Positions 45,651 to 55,394 are shown, counted from the stretch's first letter. The stretch: DNA of 64,000 bases from an uncultured Nitrosomonas sp. (GCF_902826915.1 NZ_CADEGP010000006.1:1-64000); one strand, 5' to 3'. Notes: generated from the sequence alone by a model not told the origin. Translations and numbers: made by a program.

Positions 45651-46633
45651 CGATGCTGAATCACTGGGCTACGATTTTTCTTAAAAGCATCTTTTTCAAA
45701 GCCTTGATATTCTGAAATAATATAAAGAGGACGTTGCTTTATTTCGGTATATATTCGACCAACATATTCACCCAAAATGCCTACAGTAATGAGTTGTACA
45801 CCACCGATAAAAAGAATCGCAATCATCAATGCAGCCCAGCCCTCTACCCAGGCATTGGTAAAAATACGAACGGTAAAAGCATATAGGATACCTAAAAATG
45901 CAAGGCCCGCTGAGAATAACCCTAATCCAATTGATATTTGCAAGGGCTTCGTTGAGAATGACAAAATTCCATCAGAAGCAAAATGAAGCATTTTCCTTAA
46001 CGAATATTTAGTTTCACCCGCAAATCGCTTGGCGCGTTTGTAAGGTAGCGCAATCTGTTTGAAACCAACCCAGCTTACCATGCCACGCAAAAACCTCCCC
46101 TGTTCCGGCATGGCTCGAAGTGTGTCGGCAACAGCTCGGCTCATCAATCTAAAATCACCTGTATCAAGAGGTATTGGCGTATCGGAGAGCCAATTCAACA
46201 GACGATAAAAGCCATGCGCGGTCACCAACTTAAAGATAGATTCATCGGGACGCTCGATACGTGTACCATAGACTACATCATAGCCTTCATGCCACTTGGT
46301 AATCATTTCGTGAATCACTTCCGGGGGGTCTTGAAGATCGGCATCAATCAGCACAACTGCGTCACCACTAGCTACATCAATACCGGCAGTCACTGCGATT
46401 TGATGGCCAAAGTTACGTGCAAAACCGATAAACTTAATTCGAGAATCATTTGCAGTATAGCTTTTAAGAAGCTCGCGAGTGTGATCGCGACTACCGTCAT
46501 CGACAAAAATTAATTCGACATCGAGATTAATGAGTTCAGCGCAAAAAGCTTTTAATTGCTTTATTGTCTCATCGATAACTTCTTCCTCATTGTAGCAAGG
46601 GATGACTATGGACAATAATGATGTTTTAACCAT
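45647..46633 (-). CDS. gtrB: GtrB-like bactoprenyl-phosphate glucosyltransferase
   Basis: This GT2 enzyme makes bactoprenyl-phosphate glucose from UDP-glucose. From the ATG at 46633 it is 328 residues: LSIVIPCYNEEEVIDE near 6-21, the nucleotide-site LIFVDDGSRDHT, VLIDADLQDPPE near 96-107 with DxD-like acid pair, the QxxRW-like region replaced by RFLRGMVSWVGF as in DPMS/GtrB types, and two C-terminal membrane helices (about 235-290). A TTG upstream at 46681 would add 16 residues without family match. It is the first gene of the cassette gtrB-gtrA-gtrII, an order different from the usual gtrA-gtrB of phage-borne clusters. Upstream lies an IS1595-type pseudogene. Confidence 0.88.
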   Translation of the reverse strand: MVKTSLLSIVIPCYNEEEVIDETIKQLKAFCAELINLDVELIFVDDGSRDHTRELLKSYTANDSRIKFIGFARNFGHQIAVTAGIDVASGDAVVLIDADLQDPPEVIHEMITKWHEGYDVVYGTRIERPDESIFKLVTAHGFYRLLNWLSDTPIPLDTGDFRLMSRAVADTLRAMPEQGRFLRGMVSWVGFKQIALPYKRAKRFAGETKYSLRKMLHFASDGILSFSTKPLQISIGLGLFSAGLAFLGILYAFTVRIFTNAWVEGWAALMIAILFIGGVQLITVGILGEYVGRIYTEIKQRPLYIISEYQGFEKDAFKKNRSPVIQHR

Positions 46634-46802
46634 TTTGATTTTATTGAGAAGTCTATAAATAGAACAAATAATTAATTTCAATGTGTTACACGGGTTTTGA
46701 TCCCCCTATAAAACCAAAGAATCACCTGATCAGTTACACTACTCAGAGATATCTATAACTTATGAGGAATGTACAACAGATACAAAGAAAAACACAATGG
46801 CG

Positions 46803-47418
46803 ATGAATAAAATCCAGTTTTAAGCTGACCTGTCACTGCATGATTTTTTGCGTCGATATGGCAGAGAGGAACGATGAAGTCAGCGTTGTTTGCTTCAAGA
46901 TAGTCGCAGGCTATGGGAATGCCTGAGCGTGACTATCAGTTTTCCTCAATTGCGAGCACTATACTTGATGACGCAAAGCAAGAATGCGGTAAGTGCTTTG
47001 AAACTTTAGCGCCAGTTGGGGGTAAGTTACAAACGGCGTGGTCGATCAAGCATAAGTTGTTGCAAACCATGCTGTTGCGTGAAGAGCAACGCTGTCTGGA
47101 TGGGCGCGTAGAGACTGATGATGCATATTTGGGAGGCAAGAAGCAAGGAAAGCGCGGCCGAGGCGCTGCAGGTAAAACGCCATTTGTAGCAGCGATACAG
47201 ACAAACAACAAAGGCAAGCCACATTTTATGTGCTTAACGCCTGTGGCGGGTTTACACATGAGGCGCTTAGGCAGTGGTCGACCAAATGTCTGGCTTCTAC
47301 TGCACATGGGGTATCCGATGGTTTATGGTGTTTCGGGGCTGTTACTCACACCGCTGCACAACATCAACACCATTTTGTGAGAAGCGGCAATGCAATCAGT
47401 TTTTCAATGACCTGCTAG
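46803..47418 (+). pseudogene. IS1595-family transposase, disrupted
   Basis: The frame opens at 46803 as MNKIQF, a TAA stop, then ADLSLHDFLRRYG, the N-terminus typical of IS1595 transposases. After another stop the homology resumes in a different frame from about 46975: TAWSIKHKLLQTMLLREEQ, VETDDAYLGGKKQGKRGRG with the first catalytic Asp pair, and AAGKTPFVAAIQT. Near 47250 it shifts again to FTHEALRQWSTKCL and HGVSDGLWCFGAV with the second Asp. The end of the gene (the third acid region) is missing. At least one nonsense change and two frameshifts show that it is dead. It lies between the gtr cassette and yggS. Confidence 0.85.
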
Positions 47419-47430
47419 AGTCTGTTCACG

Positions 47431-48180
47431 TCACCCCATCCCGGGCCAATAATGGCTATCAGGCAGCGGCCGCTTGCCGAATATCGCTTGCCCGACCCGT
47501 ACTACAGTCGCGCCTTCTTCAATCGCCAATTCATAATCTCCCGACATGCCCATCGACAATTCGTCAAATGACAATCCGTCCGGCGCCTCCTGGCGCAGCA
47601 TAGCCTGGACTTCGCGCATTTTAACGAAACACTCGCGCACCCGGTCATGATCCGAGGAAAAAATCGCCAGCGTCATCAATCCTTTAATGCGTAATGACGA
47701 ATATTTGGGCAGTTGTTGAACGAAGTCACGCACACCTTCGGGAGAAAGGCCAAATTTACTGGCCTCGCCGGAACTGTTGACTTGTACATAAACATCGATC
47801 GACCGTCCCTCATTTTGTAAGCGTTTGTCGAGTTCTTCGGCAACTTTAAGACTATCAAGTGCTTGGAATTCATTAGCAAAGCGGGCCAAATACTTGGCTT
47901 TATTGGTTTGCAAGTGACCGATGACCGCCCATTTGATGTTTAAGTCGCTTAGTACCTCGGATTTCTCGCGCGCTTCCTGAATTTTGTTTTCACCCATTTC
48001 ATGGCAACCTGCGGCGTAGGCAATACGTAGCCTTTCAGCAGGCACGGTTTTGGTAACCGGCAGCAGCCGCACGCTGGCGGGATCACGTCCCGCTTTCTTG
48101 CAAGCATCGACGATACGTTGCTTGACGGTTGTGAGATTGCTCTGGATGTCGTTGAATTGCTGCTCTGCGTTGAGTTCCAC
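47431..48180 (-). CDS. yggS: YggS-family PLP homeostasis protein
   Basis: The 249-residue protein has the alanine-racemase-like barrel with bound PLP. Key segments are VRLLPVTKTVPAERLR (PLP lysine near 44), GENKIQEAREKSEVL near 78-92, WAVIGHLQTNKAKYLA near 98-113, VYVQVNSSGEASKFG near 133-147 and LSMGMSGDYELAIEEGATVVRVG near 214-236. No racemase activity is known for the family; loss disturbs PLP and amino-acid balance. It is upstream of the pseudogene end and downstream of an NTF2-like gene on the same strand (24-base gap). In many bacteria yggS is next to proC or pilT; that is not the case here. Confidence 0.93.
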   Translation of the reverse strand: MELNAEQQFNDIQSNLTTVKQRIVDACKKAGRDPASVRLLPVTKTVPAERLRIAYAAGCHEMGENKIQEAREKSEVLSDLNIKWAVIGHLQTNKAKYLARFANEFQALDSLKVAEELDKRLQNEGRSIDVYVQVNSSGEASKFGLSPEGVRDFVQQLPKYSSLRIKGLMTLAIFSSDHDRVRECFVKMREVQAMLRQEAPDGLSFDELSMGMSGDYELAIEEGATVVRVGQAIFGKRPLPDSHYWPGMG

Positions 48181-48204
48181 GGACTGCTCCTGTCGTTCGA
48201 GAAG

Positions 48205-48570
48205 TTAACTTCTTCGGGATGCTTGGTGAAAAACCATTTTCCATTGGTTTTTCTGGTACTGCCAAATTGAAGTTCTGATGGATCCTGTGTAATCGATGCT
48301 CGGTTGATCCGGTTTGTGCAACGAATAAACCGCCAGCACGACATCGTTGGTCAATGTTTTAATGCGAAAATCCTTGAAGCTCCATTGAATGTGTTTATCC
48401 TTGTGCAACAACCAGTCAATCACATCATCCCTGGTATGAGTTTCTCCGTTACTATCAATTTCTTCAAAACTCTCCGCCAGCAATTCGTCGATCAAACCAG
48501 GATGCGCTATCAGATCACTTTGCAATAATTTAAGTTCCAACTGTCTAATTTGTTTAGTAATCAAATCCAT
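48205..48570 (-). CDS. DUF4440 / NTF2-like protein
   Basis: The 121-residue protein shows the pattern of an NTF2-like alpha-plus-beta fold: helices in QIRQLELKLLQSD and IDELLAESFEEIDSNGE, then strands in WSFKDFRIKTL, DVVLAVYSLHK and the final WQYQKNQWKMVFHQASR. SnoaL/DUF4440 members are small enzymes or ligand binders with diverse roles, so no specific function can be assigned. It is between metG (11 bases upstream) and yggS (24 bases downstream) on the minus strand, and is probably cotranscribed with metG. Confidence 0.75.
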   Translation of the reverse strand: MDLITKQIRQLELKLLQSDLIAHPGLIDELLAESFEEIDSNGETHTRDDVIDWLLHKDKHIQWSFKDFRIKTLTNDVVLAVYSLHKPDQPSIDYTGSIRTSIWQYQKNQWKMVFHQASRRS

Positions 48571-48581
48571 ACACGATGCAA

Positions 48582-50687
48582 CTACTTAACCCGCATGCCC
48601 GGTTGTGCGCCGGTATCAGGTGATAAAATGAATAATTCTCCTGGGTTACCTCCGCCTGCAGCCAACACCATGCCTTCCGATAAACCGAATTTCATTTGCC
48701 GCGGCGCGAGATTAGCCACCATCACGGTGAGCCGTCCTTTAAGCAGCTGCGGATCGTAAGCGGATTTAATACCGGCAAAAACCACACGTTGCTCGCCGCC
48801 AATATCGAGCGTTAGCTTCAATAATTTTTCCGCGCCTGGCACGTGTTCCGCATTGACAATTTTAGCGATACGCAAATCAATTTTACTGAAGTCATCGATG
48901 GAAATGATTTCGGCAAGCGGCGCAACTGCATGTTGTTGCTTCTCCGCATGCTTTATCGGTGCATCTTGCACTGTAGGCGCCAAACTCTGCGTGTTGGCGG
49001 CAATTAATGCATCGATTTGCTTGGTATCGATGCGTATCATCAAATGCTGGTAAGTATTGATCTTATGGCCCGCAGGCAGCAATAAATCGGAAACCGGTTG
49101 ATCGTCGCGCAACTGCGGCCAGGTCAAAGGTGCGCAATTAAGAAAAGCTTCTATTTGTTGCGCAGTGGCCGGCAGGATTGGTTTCAGGTAGCGCGATAGC
49201 AAATAAAACAATTGAACGCCAAGACTGCAAGTACGTTGCAAATCATCATTACGATCGGGATTTTTGGCGATTTCCCATGGTGCAAGTTGGTGAATCATTT
49301 CGTTTGCTTCGTCAGCAAATTTCATGATTTGGCGAATGGCGGCAGAATATTCACGTGCTTCAAATGCGTGTTCAATAACATCCGGTCTCCATGCGGCAAA
49401 ACGCTCATTCACCATCTGCTGCAGAATTTGATACTGCGTACCATCAACCAGTCCGCCCTCGAATCGTTTGCTGATAAAGCCCGCACAACGACTTGCAATG
49501 TTAATAAACTTACCAACCAAATCAGAGTTGACGCGAGCGACAAAATCTTCCAGATTCAAGTCGATATCTTCCAATGTACTGTTCAGTTTGGCTGCGTAGT
49601 AGTAACGCAGCCATTCGGGATTCAAACTCTGTCTCAAATAACTTTCCGCAGTGATGAACGTGCCGCGCGACTTGCTCATTTTTTCACCATTTACCGTCAG
49701 AAAACCGTGCGCGAAGATCTTCGTCGGTGTGCGGTATCCAGCATTTTGCAGCATCGCGGGCCAGAATAAGGCATGGAAATATAAAATGTCCTTACCGATG
49801 AAGTGATACAGTTCCGTTTCGGATTGCGGTTGCCAAAACTTATCGAACTGAATCTTTTCCCGTTCGCATAAATTCTTGAAGCTGCCCATGTAACCCACCG
49901 GTGCATCAAGCCAGACATAAAAATATTTACCGGGCGCATCGGGAATTTCAAAACCGAAATAGGGGGCATCACGTGAAATATCCCAATCCGAAAGCTTGTT
50001 CTCCCCCACTTCACCAACCCATTCGCGCATTTTATTGGCAGCTTCGGGCTGTAAATGATCGCCCTCACAAGCCCAGCGTCGTAAAAAATCAACGCAACGC
50101 GAATCAGATAAATTAAAGAAGTAATGTTCGGAGGATTTGCTGATCGGCTTTGCGCCGGATACTGCAGAATAAGGATTCTTTAGTTCAGTCGGTGTATACG
50201 CTGCGCCGCATACTTCGCACGAATCGCCGTATTGGTCTTTGGCGCTGCACTTCGGGCATTCACCTTTGACAAATCGATCCGGCAGGAACATATTTTTGAC
50301 CGGATCGTATAGCTGCTCAATACTACGCACAGTAATTAAACCAGCGGTTTTTAGTTTAGCGTAGATGTCTTCGGAAAAATGCCGGGTTTCCGCTGAGTGC
50401 GTGCTGTAATAGTTGTCAAATTGAATGTGAAATCCGTTAAAATCTCCCAAATGTTCTGAATGAACGCGCGCGATCAGAGCTTCCGGGGTAATGCCTTCTT
50501 TTTCCGCGCGCAACATAATCGGCGTACCATGCGTATCATCGGCGCACACATAATAGACCTCATGTCCGCGCATTTTCTGAAATCGCACCCAGATATCAGT
50601 TTGAATATATTCCACCAGATGACCTAAATGGATACTGCCGTTGGCGTATGGAAGTGCAGAAGTAACCAGAATTTTTCGCTTGCTCAT
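48582..50687 (-). CDS. metG: Methionyl-tRNA synthetase
   Basis: MetG charges methionine onto tRNA. The 701-residue enzyme is of the long, dimeric type: HIGH motif as [10 protein letters not shown] near residues 18-27, a four-cysteine zinc knuckle ([18 protein letters not shown] near 144-161), KMSKS loop as [11 protein letters not shown] near 335, an anticodon-binding helical domain, and a C-terminal tRNA-binding EMAP domain (about 600-701) with [20 protein letters not shown]. All are intact. It diverges from apbC across 125 bases, an arrangement common in proteobacteria, where apbC/mrp and metG are usually neighbours. Confidence 0.97.
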   Translation of the reverse strand: MSKRKILVTSALPYANGSIHLGHLVEYIQTDIWVRFQKMRGHEVYYVCADDTHGTPIMLRAEKEGITPEALIARVHSEHLGDFNGFHIQFDNYYSTHSAETRHFSEDIYAKLKTAGLITVRSIEQLYDPVKNMFLPDRFVKGECPKCSAKDQYGDSCEVCGAAYTPTELKNPYSAVSGAKPISKSSEHYFFNLSDSRCVDFLRRWACEGDHLQPEAANKMREWVGEVGENKLSDWDISRDAPYFGFEIPDAPGKYFYVWLDAPVGYMGSFKNLCEREKIQFDKFWQPQSETELYHFIGKDILYFHALFWPAMLQNAGYRTPTKIFAHGFLTVNGEKMSKSRGTFITAESYLRQSLNPEWLRYYYAAKLNSTLEDIDLNLEDFVARVNSDLVGKFINIASRCAGFISKRFEGGLVDGTQYQILQQMVNERFAAWRPDVIEHAFEAREYSAAIRQIMKFADEANEMIHQLAPWEIAKNPDRNDDLQRTCSLGVQLFYLLSRYLKPILPATAQQIEAFLNCAPLTWPQLRDDQPVSDLLLPAGHKINTYQHLMIRIDTKQIDALIAANTQSLAPTVQDAPIKHAEKQQHAVAPLAEIISIDDFSKIDLRIAKIVNAEHVPGAEKLLKLTLDIGGEQRVVFAGIKSAYDPQLLKGRLTVMVANLAPRQMKFGLSEGMVLAAGGGNPGELFILSPDTGAQPGMRVK

Positions 50688-50812
50688 TCGCTATTCACAG
50701 CTCGGATTGAATAAACGCCAATTGTAACAAACTGTGTGTCCATTCCCGATATTTGTTACCATCCCTTTATTAAATTGTTAACCGCTAGCCGGTAGTATTA
50801 AGGAGTTTTGTA

Positions 50813-51901
50813 GTGACTATTTCTGAACCACAAATACAAACTATTCTTTCTCAGGTTATTGATCCAACCACGGGTAAAGATTACATCGCCGCAAAAACAC
50901 TGCATTCGATTGCGATTGATCAAAACAATGTCGCGATTGACATCGAATTAGGTTATCCCGCCAATAGCGTTAAAGATACGGTACAAAGCCAGATCATCGA
51001 AGCTTTACGATCAATACCCGGAATTGGAAATATCCAGGTAACGGTCAACAGCAAAATTATTCCGCATGGCGTGCAACGCGGTGTCAAACTAATTCCCGGC
51101 GTTAAAAATATCATCGCAGTCGCATCCGGCAAGGGTGGTGTCGGGAAGTCGGCGACAGCGGTTAACCTGGCTCTGGCGCTAGTAGCGGAAGGCGCGTCCG
51201 TGGGTATTTTGGATGCAGATATCTATGGACCGTCACAACCTCAAATGCTAGGCATAACCGGGCATCCGGAATCGTTTGATGGCAAAACCATGGAACCCAT
51301 GCAGGCGCACGGAATTCAGGCGATATCAATCGGTTTGCTGATTGACGTCGAGACCCCGATGGTTTGGCGCGGCCCGATGGTTACACAAGCTTTACAGCAA
51401 TTATTGAACGACACCAACTGGAAAGACTTGGATTATTTAATTGTTGATTTGCCGCCGGGTACAGGTGATATTCAATTGACGCTGGCGCAAAAAATACCGG
51501 TAACCGGCGCGGTGATTGTCACTACGCCGCAAGATATCGCCTTACTAGATGCTCGCAAAGGTCTAAAAATGTTTGAGAAAGTGGGCATCCCGATTTTGGG
51601 TATTGTCGAAAATATGAGCACGCATACCTGTTCGCAGTGCGGACACACCGAACCTATTTTCGGCACTGGCGGAGGCGAAAAAATGTGCCGGGACTACAAT
51701 GTTGAATTTCTCGGTGCTTTGCCACTCGATATCAAAATCCGCGAACATACGGATGCAGGAAAACCCAGCGTCGTTGCCGAACCGGCTGGGGAAATAGCTG
51801 GAATCTACCGTTTGATTGCACGGCGCGTTGCCGTTAAAGTTGCCGAATGCGCCGAAGATCATTCGGAATTGTTTACCAAAATCATCATGGAAAATGACTA
51901 G
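50813..51901 (+). CDS. apbC: Iron-sulfur cluster carrier ATPase ApbC/Mrp
   Basis: ApbC is a P-loop ATPase that carries and transfers Fe-S clusters. The 362-residue protein has an N-terminal MIP18/DUF59 domain (about 1-90), the deviant Walker A VASGKGGVGKSATAVNLA near 103-120, DADIYGPSQPQMLG, the Walker B VDLPPGTGDIQLT near 215-227, and the cluster-binding CxxC in HTCSQCGH near 270. The start is a GTG with AAGGAG eight bases upstream. dcd follows 13 bases after its stop, so the two are probably cotranscribed. Confidence 0.95.
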   Translation: MTISEPQIQTILSQVIDPTTGKDYIAAKTLHSIAIDQNNVAIDIELGYPANSVKDTVQSQIIEALRSIPGIGNIQVTVNSKIIPHGVQRGVKLIPGVKNIIAVASGKGGVGKSATAVNLALALVAEGASVGILDADIYGPSQPQMLGITGHPESFDGKTMEPMQAHGIQAISIGLLIDVETPMVWRGPMVTQALQQLLNDTNWKDLDYLIVDLPPGTGDIQLTLAQKIPVTGAVIVTTPQDIALLDARKGLKMFEKVGIPILGIVENMSTHTCSQCGHTEPIFGTGGGEKMCRDYNVEFLGALPLDIKIREHTDAGKPSVVAEPAGEIAGIYRLIARRVAVKVAECAEDHSELFTKIIMEND

Positions 51902-51914
51902 GAACACTTAAAAC

Positions 51915-52481
51915 ATGACGATTAAATCAGACAAATGGATACGCCGCATGGCGCTGGAATATGGCATGATTGAGCCATTCGAACCCGACCAGATTCGCCA
52001 AAAGGATAATCAACGTATTGTTTCCTATGGCACATCAAGCTATGGATACGATATCCGCTGTTCGGATGAATTTAAATTATTCACCAACATCAACTCAACG
52101 ATTGTCGATCCGAAGAATTTCGACTCCAATTCATTTGTTGATGTCAAAAATGATGTATGCATTATTCCACCCAATTCCTTTGCTCTGGCGCGCACCGTCG
52201 AATATTTTCGTATTCCGCGCAATGTATTAACCATTTGTCTGGGCAAATCAACCTACGCTCGCTGCGGCATCATTGTTAACGTCACTCCTTTTGAACCGGA
52301 GTGGGAAGGCTATGTCACATTGGAGTTCTCTAATACAACACCACTCCCCGCGAAAATCTATGCTGATGAAGGTGTCGCACAAGTAATATTTTTTGAGTCA
52401 GATGAAGTCTGTGAAACTTCATACAAAGATCGAGGTGGAAAATATCAAGGGCAGCATGGTGTGACGCTGCCGAAGATCTAA
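51915..52481 (+). CDS. dcd: dCTP deaminase
   Basis: Dcd makes dUTP from dCTP in the route to thymidylate. The 188-residue trimeric enzyme has [19 protein letters not shown] near 34-52, the substrate segment [20 protein letters not shown] near 104-123 with the conserved Arg and the catalytic Glu in [12 protein letters not shown] near 125-136, and the C-terminal [14 protein letters not shown]. It lies 13 bases after apbC. A small hairpin with a T-run follows at 52500. Its product pathway links to thyA at 55898, but the two are not in one operon. Confidence 0.96.
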   Translation: MTIKSDKWIRRMALEYGMIEPFEPDQIRQKDNQRIVSYGTSSYGYDIRCSDEFKLFTNINSTIVDPKNFDSNSFVDVKNDVCIIPPNSFALARTVEYFRIPRNVLTICLGKSTYARCGIIVNVTPFEPEWEGYVTLEFSNTTPLPAKIYADEGVAQVIFFESDEVCETSYKDRGGKYQGQHGVTLPKI

Positions 52482-52499
52482 AGTTGCATTTTTATAATC

Positions 52500-52520
52500 A
52501 GCGTAAAAACGCTTTTATTT
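52500..52520 (+). terminator. Small Rho-independent terminator after dcd
   Basis: AGCGT and ACGCT pair around AAAA (52500-52513), followed by TTTATTTG. The stem is short, so termination may be partial. It lies 18 bases after the dcd stop, and argues that the next gene does not use the TTG at 52519. Confidence 0.55.
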
Positions 52521-52539
52521 GACGCGAGAAAGTTTAACA

Positions 52540-53772
52540 TTGATCCAACTGTTCTTCGTTATATTGATACTCATTTTTCTTTCCGCAATTTTTCCAGTGG
52601 AAGCACAAAATCGTATTTCGTTGCCGCGGACAGGACTGGAACCCAATGATATCGCTGTCATCATTAATGAAAACGATCCTTTATCCCAGCAAATAGGCAA
52701 TTACTATCTGCACGCTCGACAAATACCAGAAACCAATATCATTAAACTACGCTTCTCATCTAAACGTAGCATCATAACCCCAAAGGAATTCAAACCACTA
52801 AAGGCAACTATTGACCAGCTTACTCCTGAGCATGTGCAAGCATTTGCCGTTGCCTGGACTACTCCGTATCGAGTTGGCTGCATGTCGTTAACATCCGCTC
52901 TGGCTTTTGGTTTCGACAAAAAATACTGCGCCAAGCCCTGTGAATCAACCGCGCCCAGCCCCTATTTCAATTCATCCAGTGTTTATCCATATAATGATTA
53001 CAAGCTGCGTCCTGCAATGATGTTAGCCGGGGCTTCCTTCGAATACATCAAGGCATTGATTGACCGTGGCATACGTTCAGATTATAGCTTTCCTAAAGGT
53101 CAGGCCTATTTAATGAATACATCCGATAAAGTACGCAACAGTCGTGCAGCTAACTTTACACAAGCTGCAAACAAATTAGCCAGCATATTTCCTATGCAAA
53201 TACTGGCGAGTGATTACATTTCTGAGCGCAAGGATGTGCTTTTCTATTTTACCGGTCTGAAAGAAGTGCCGATGCTGGAAACACTGCACTTTCTTCCAGG
53301 CGCTTTAGCGGATCATTTAACGTCAGCAGGTGGTATGTTGACTGATTCTCTGCAAATGAGCAGTTTGCGCTGGCTGGAAGCCGGTGCTACAGCAAGTTAT
53401 GGAACCGTTGTTGAACCTTGCAGTTTTTCACAAAAATTTCCTTCCCCAGAAGTTGCCATGTCTCAGTACACACTAGGTGCTTCTGCGCTTGAGGCTTATT
53501 GGAAAAGTGTTGCTTGGCCGGGCCAAGGCGTATTCATCGGCGAACCATTAGCCAAACCCTTTGCTCCACATTTAAAGGAAGTAAGCCCGGGGCAATTTGT
53601 ACTGAAATTTTTTTCACCACGCGCCGGGCGATTGAAAATCGAACAATCATTTTCTGCGGCCGGACCTTTTAGTCCGTTTATGCGACAAAAAACCATTCGC
53701 CGGGGAGAAAATAGATTCCACTTCAAATTTAGTGATAAAACAGATGGTTATTTAAATATACAATGGCATTAA
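52540..53772 (+). CDS. TIGR03790-family exported protein
   Basis: The 410-residue product (TTG start, with GAGAAAG seven bases before) begins with a signal peptide or membrane anchor (about 1-23, IQLFFVILILIFLSAIF) and continues LPRTGLEPNDIAVIINENDP, YYLHARQIPETNII, FAVAWTTPYRVGCMSLTSAL, with a pair of conserved cysteines in KKYCAKPCESTA. The middle PAMMLAGASFEYIKALIDRG and GALADHLTSAGGML, and ASYGTVVEPCSF, fit TIGR03790, a family of unknown function found only in species with exosortase systems. Its presence agrees with the PEP-CTERM protein at 23167. A TTG at 52519 is in frame but lies in the terminator. Confidence 0.82.
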   Translation: MIQLFFVILILIFLSAIFPVEAQNRISLPRTGLEPNDIAVIINENDPLSQQIGNYYLHARQIPETNIIKLRFSSKRSIITPKEFKPLKATIDQLTPEHVQAFAVAWTTPYRVGCMSLTSALAFGFDKKYCAKPCESTAPSPYFNSSSVYPYNDYKLRPAMMLAGASFEYIKALIDRGIRSDYSFPKGQAYLMNTSDKVRNSRAANFTQAANKLASIFPMQILASDYISERKDVLFYFTGLKEVPMLETLHFLPGALADHLTSAGGMLTDSLQMSSLRWLEAGATASYGTVVEPCSFSQKFPSPEVAMSQYTLGASALEAYWKSVAWPGQGVFIGEPLAKPFAPHLKEVSPGQFVLKFFSPRAGRLKIEQSFSAAGPFSPFMRQKTIRRGENRFHFKFSDKTDGYLNIQWH

Positions 53773-53916
53773 TAAATCATTAGAAAACCAAAAAATTTAT
53801 CTAAACTTTTTTATAAAACAACCGTCTAACGCGATAGCAATTTTATTTAATACAACATATTGTTTATAATAGCTTATTCTTTACAACTAAAAAATATTTT
53901 AATATGAAAAAAATAC

Positions 53917-53944
53917 TTGATTTGCTTGCAATGCAGACTATAAT
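53917..53944 (+). promoter_or_regulatory. Sigma-70 type promoter of the leader ORF and decarboxylase gene
   Basis: TTGATT at 53917-53922 and a consensus TATAAT at 53939-53944 are separated by 16 bases. Transcription would start near 53951 and give a leader of about 125 bases before the decarboxylase. The upstream 100 bases are very AT-rich, which could act as an UP element. The match is visible by eye; activity is inferred. Confidence 0.7.
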
Positions 53945-53989
53945 GCGTGCATTTTATTCACCAGTAAACTTATCGCCGAGGAGGTCATC

Positions 53990-54055
53990 ATGAGAAGTAT
54001 AAAGAACTTTATTGCTCCAGCTGATTTAGTCAATGTTCATATTCCTGAAACGTAG
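53990..54055 (+). CDS. 21-residue leader ORF upstream of the decarboxylase
   Basis: The frame starts MRSIKNFIAPADLV and ends NVHIPET before a TAG. It has an almost perfect Shine-Dalgarno, GAGGAGGT at 53978-53985, four bases before the ATG, stronger than that of the decarboxylase (AAAGGAG). It starts about 40 bases after the predicted transcription start and stops 22 bases before the decarboxylase ATG. In E. coli the ornithine decarboxylase gene speF is controlled by a short ornithine-sensing leader peptide; there is no sequence resemblance to it that I can see, but the position is similar. It may instead be a small protein in its own right. Confidence 0.6.
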   Translation: MRSIKNFIAPADLVNVHIPET

Positions 54056-54077
54056 CGTTATTTAAAGGAGCACTCGC

Positions 54078-55253
54078 ATGCCTAAACTCTCGCCCTCACT
54101 TCAGAAACACGATCAATCTGAAGCTCTATTCGACACCCATCCTGAAGTTAGTCTAAATTTTGAACACGTTAAAGATGCCCTGAAGAAAGGTTATCAACGA
54201 CCTTTTTTACTGGTGGACAGCAACATTATCCGACAGAAGTCCCGACGTTTCATCGCTGCCATGCCCCGAGTTCATCCACATTATGCTGTCAAAGCAAATC
54301 CTGATGAACGTGTACTCAAAACCCTAATCGAGGAAGGCGTTGGATTTGAAATCGCCTCTATTGCCGAGCTTGACCTGCTTCTCAAATTAGGCGTACCGGC
54401 TGCTGAAATATTTTATAGTAACCCGATGAAATCCCGAGCTTACGTAGAATATGCTGCTGCGAAAGGAGTTGAATGGTACGTGCTCGATAGTGTTGAGGAG
54501 TTGCAAAAAATAGTTAGCACCAAGCCAGATGCAAAAATGTACTTGCGTATCGATACACCGAATATTGGTAGCGATTGGCCTCTGGCTGGAAAATTTGGCA
54601 CACACCTTGCCGATATTAATGAAATCATTCAAGAGGCTGTGAGACTCAAAGCAGATTTGGCCGGTGTTACCTTTCATGTCGGCTCTCAATGCCGTAACCC
54701 GCAAAATTGGCGCGTGGGTATCGAACGGGCGAAAAAAGTCTTTGCTGAAATGCGACGCGTCGGCTTGAACCCTCGATTACTGAATGTAGGTGGAGGTTAT
54801 CCAGTACGGCATGTTAAACCGATTCCCTCAATCGAAATCATCGCCGAGGTCATTAACGAAGCCATTGCGGATTTACCGGAAAATATCCGCGTTATGGCAG
54901 AACCAGGCCGTTATTTAGTCTCTGATTCTGCTTATTTTGTATGTCGCGTGGTAGGTACTGCAACGCGTAACGGGAAACGTTGGATGTACTGGGATGCCGG
55001 CATGTTTGGCGGCGTCATCGAAATGACTGAAGGCTTACGCTATGAAATCCTAACAGACCGAAAAGGCAATCACATTCCATGGTCAATTGCAGGCCCGACC
55101 TGTGATTCAGTCGATATTCTGATGCATGAATTAATGTTGCCAAACAACATACAGGAAGGAGATTTCATTTATATACCGAATGCGGGCGCTTACACCACCG
55201 CATATGCAAGTAATTTCAATGGATTTCCTTTGCCTGATGTGAAAGTAATTTAA
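54078..55253 (+). CDS. Type III PLP decarboxylase, ornithine/lysine decarboxylase-like
   Basis: The 391-residue enzyme has the alanine-racemase fold of eukaryotic-type ornithine decarboxylases: PLP lysine in HYAVKANPDERVL near residues 72-84, GVGFEIASIAELDLLL, GVTFHVGSQCRNP near 195-207, the glycine loop LNVGGGYPVRH near 235-245, AEPGRYLV near 275-282, and the partner-subunit cysteine in GPTCDSVDIL near 341-350. It should make putrescine from ornithine, or cadaverine from lysine; the substrate is not settled by the sequence. It is preceded by a strong promoter and a 21-codon ORF, which suggests regulated expression. No other polyamine gene is adjacent. Confidence 0.9.
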   Translation: MPKLSPSLQKHDQSEALFDTHPEVSLNFEHVKDALKKGYQRPFLLVDSNIIRQKSRRFIAAMPRVHPHYAVKANPDERVLKTLIEEGVGFEIASIAELDLLLKLGVPAAEIFYSNPMKSRAYVEYAAAKGVEWYVLDSVEELQKIVSTKPDAKMYLRIDTPNIGSDWPLAGKFGTHLADINEIIQEAVRLKADLAGVTFHVGSQCRNPQNWRVGIERAKKVFAEMRRVGLNPRLLNVGGGYPVRHVKPIPSIEIIAEVINEAIADLPENIRVMAEPGRYLVSDSAYFVCRVVGTATRNGKRWMYWDAGMFGGVIEMTEGLRYEILTDRKGNHIPWSIAGPTCDSVDILMHELMLPNNIQEGDFIYIPNAGAYTTAYASNFNGFPLPDVKVI

Positions 55254-55394
55254 ACAATTACAGTTACTCACACATACAACGACGATCCTCATAAATGGTG
55301 AGATGGCATTTGATGTCCATTTCACCATTCGTATTTGTACGTTTAATTTTTATAAGAATCGACGATCTACCCCGTCAGACGCCTGAATCCTGAT

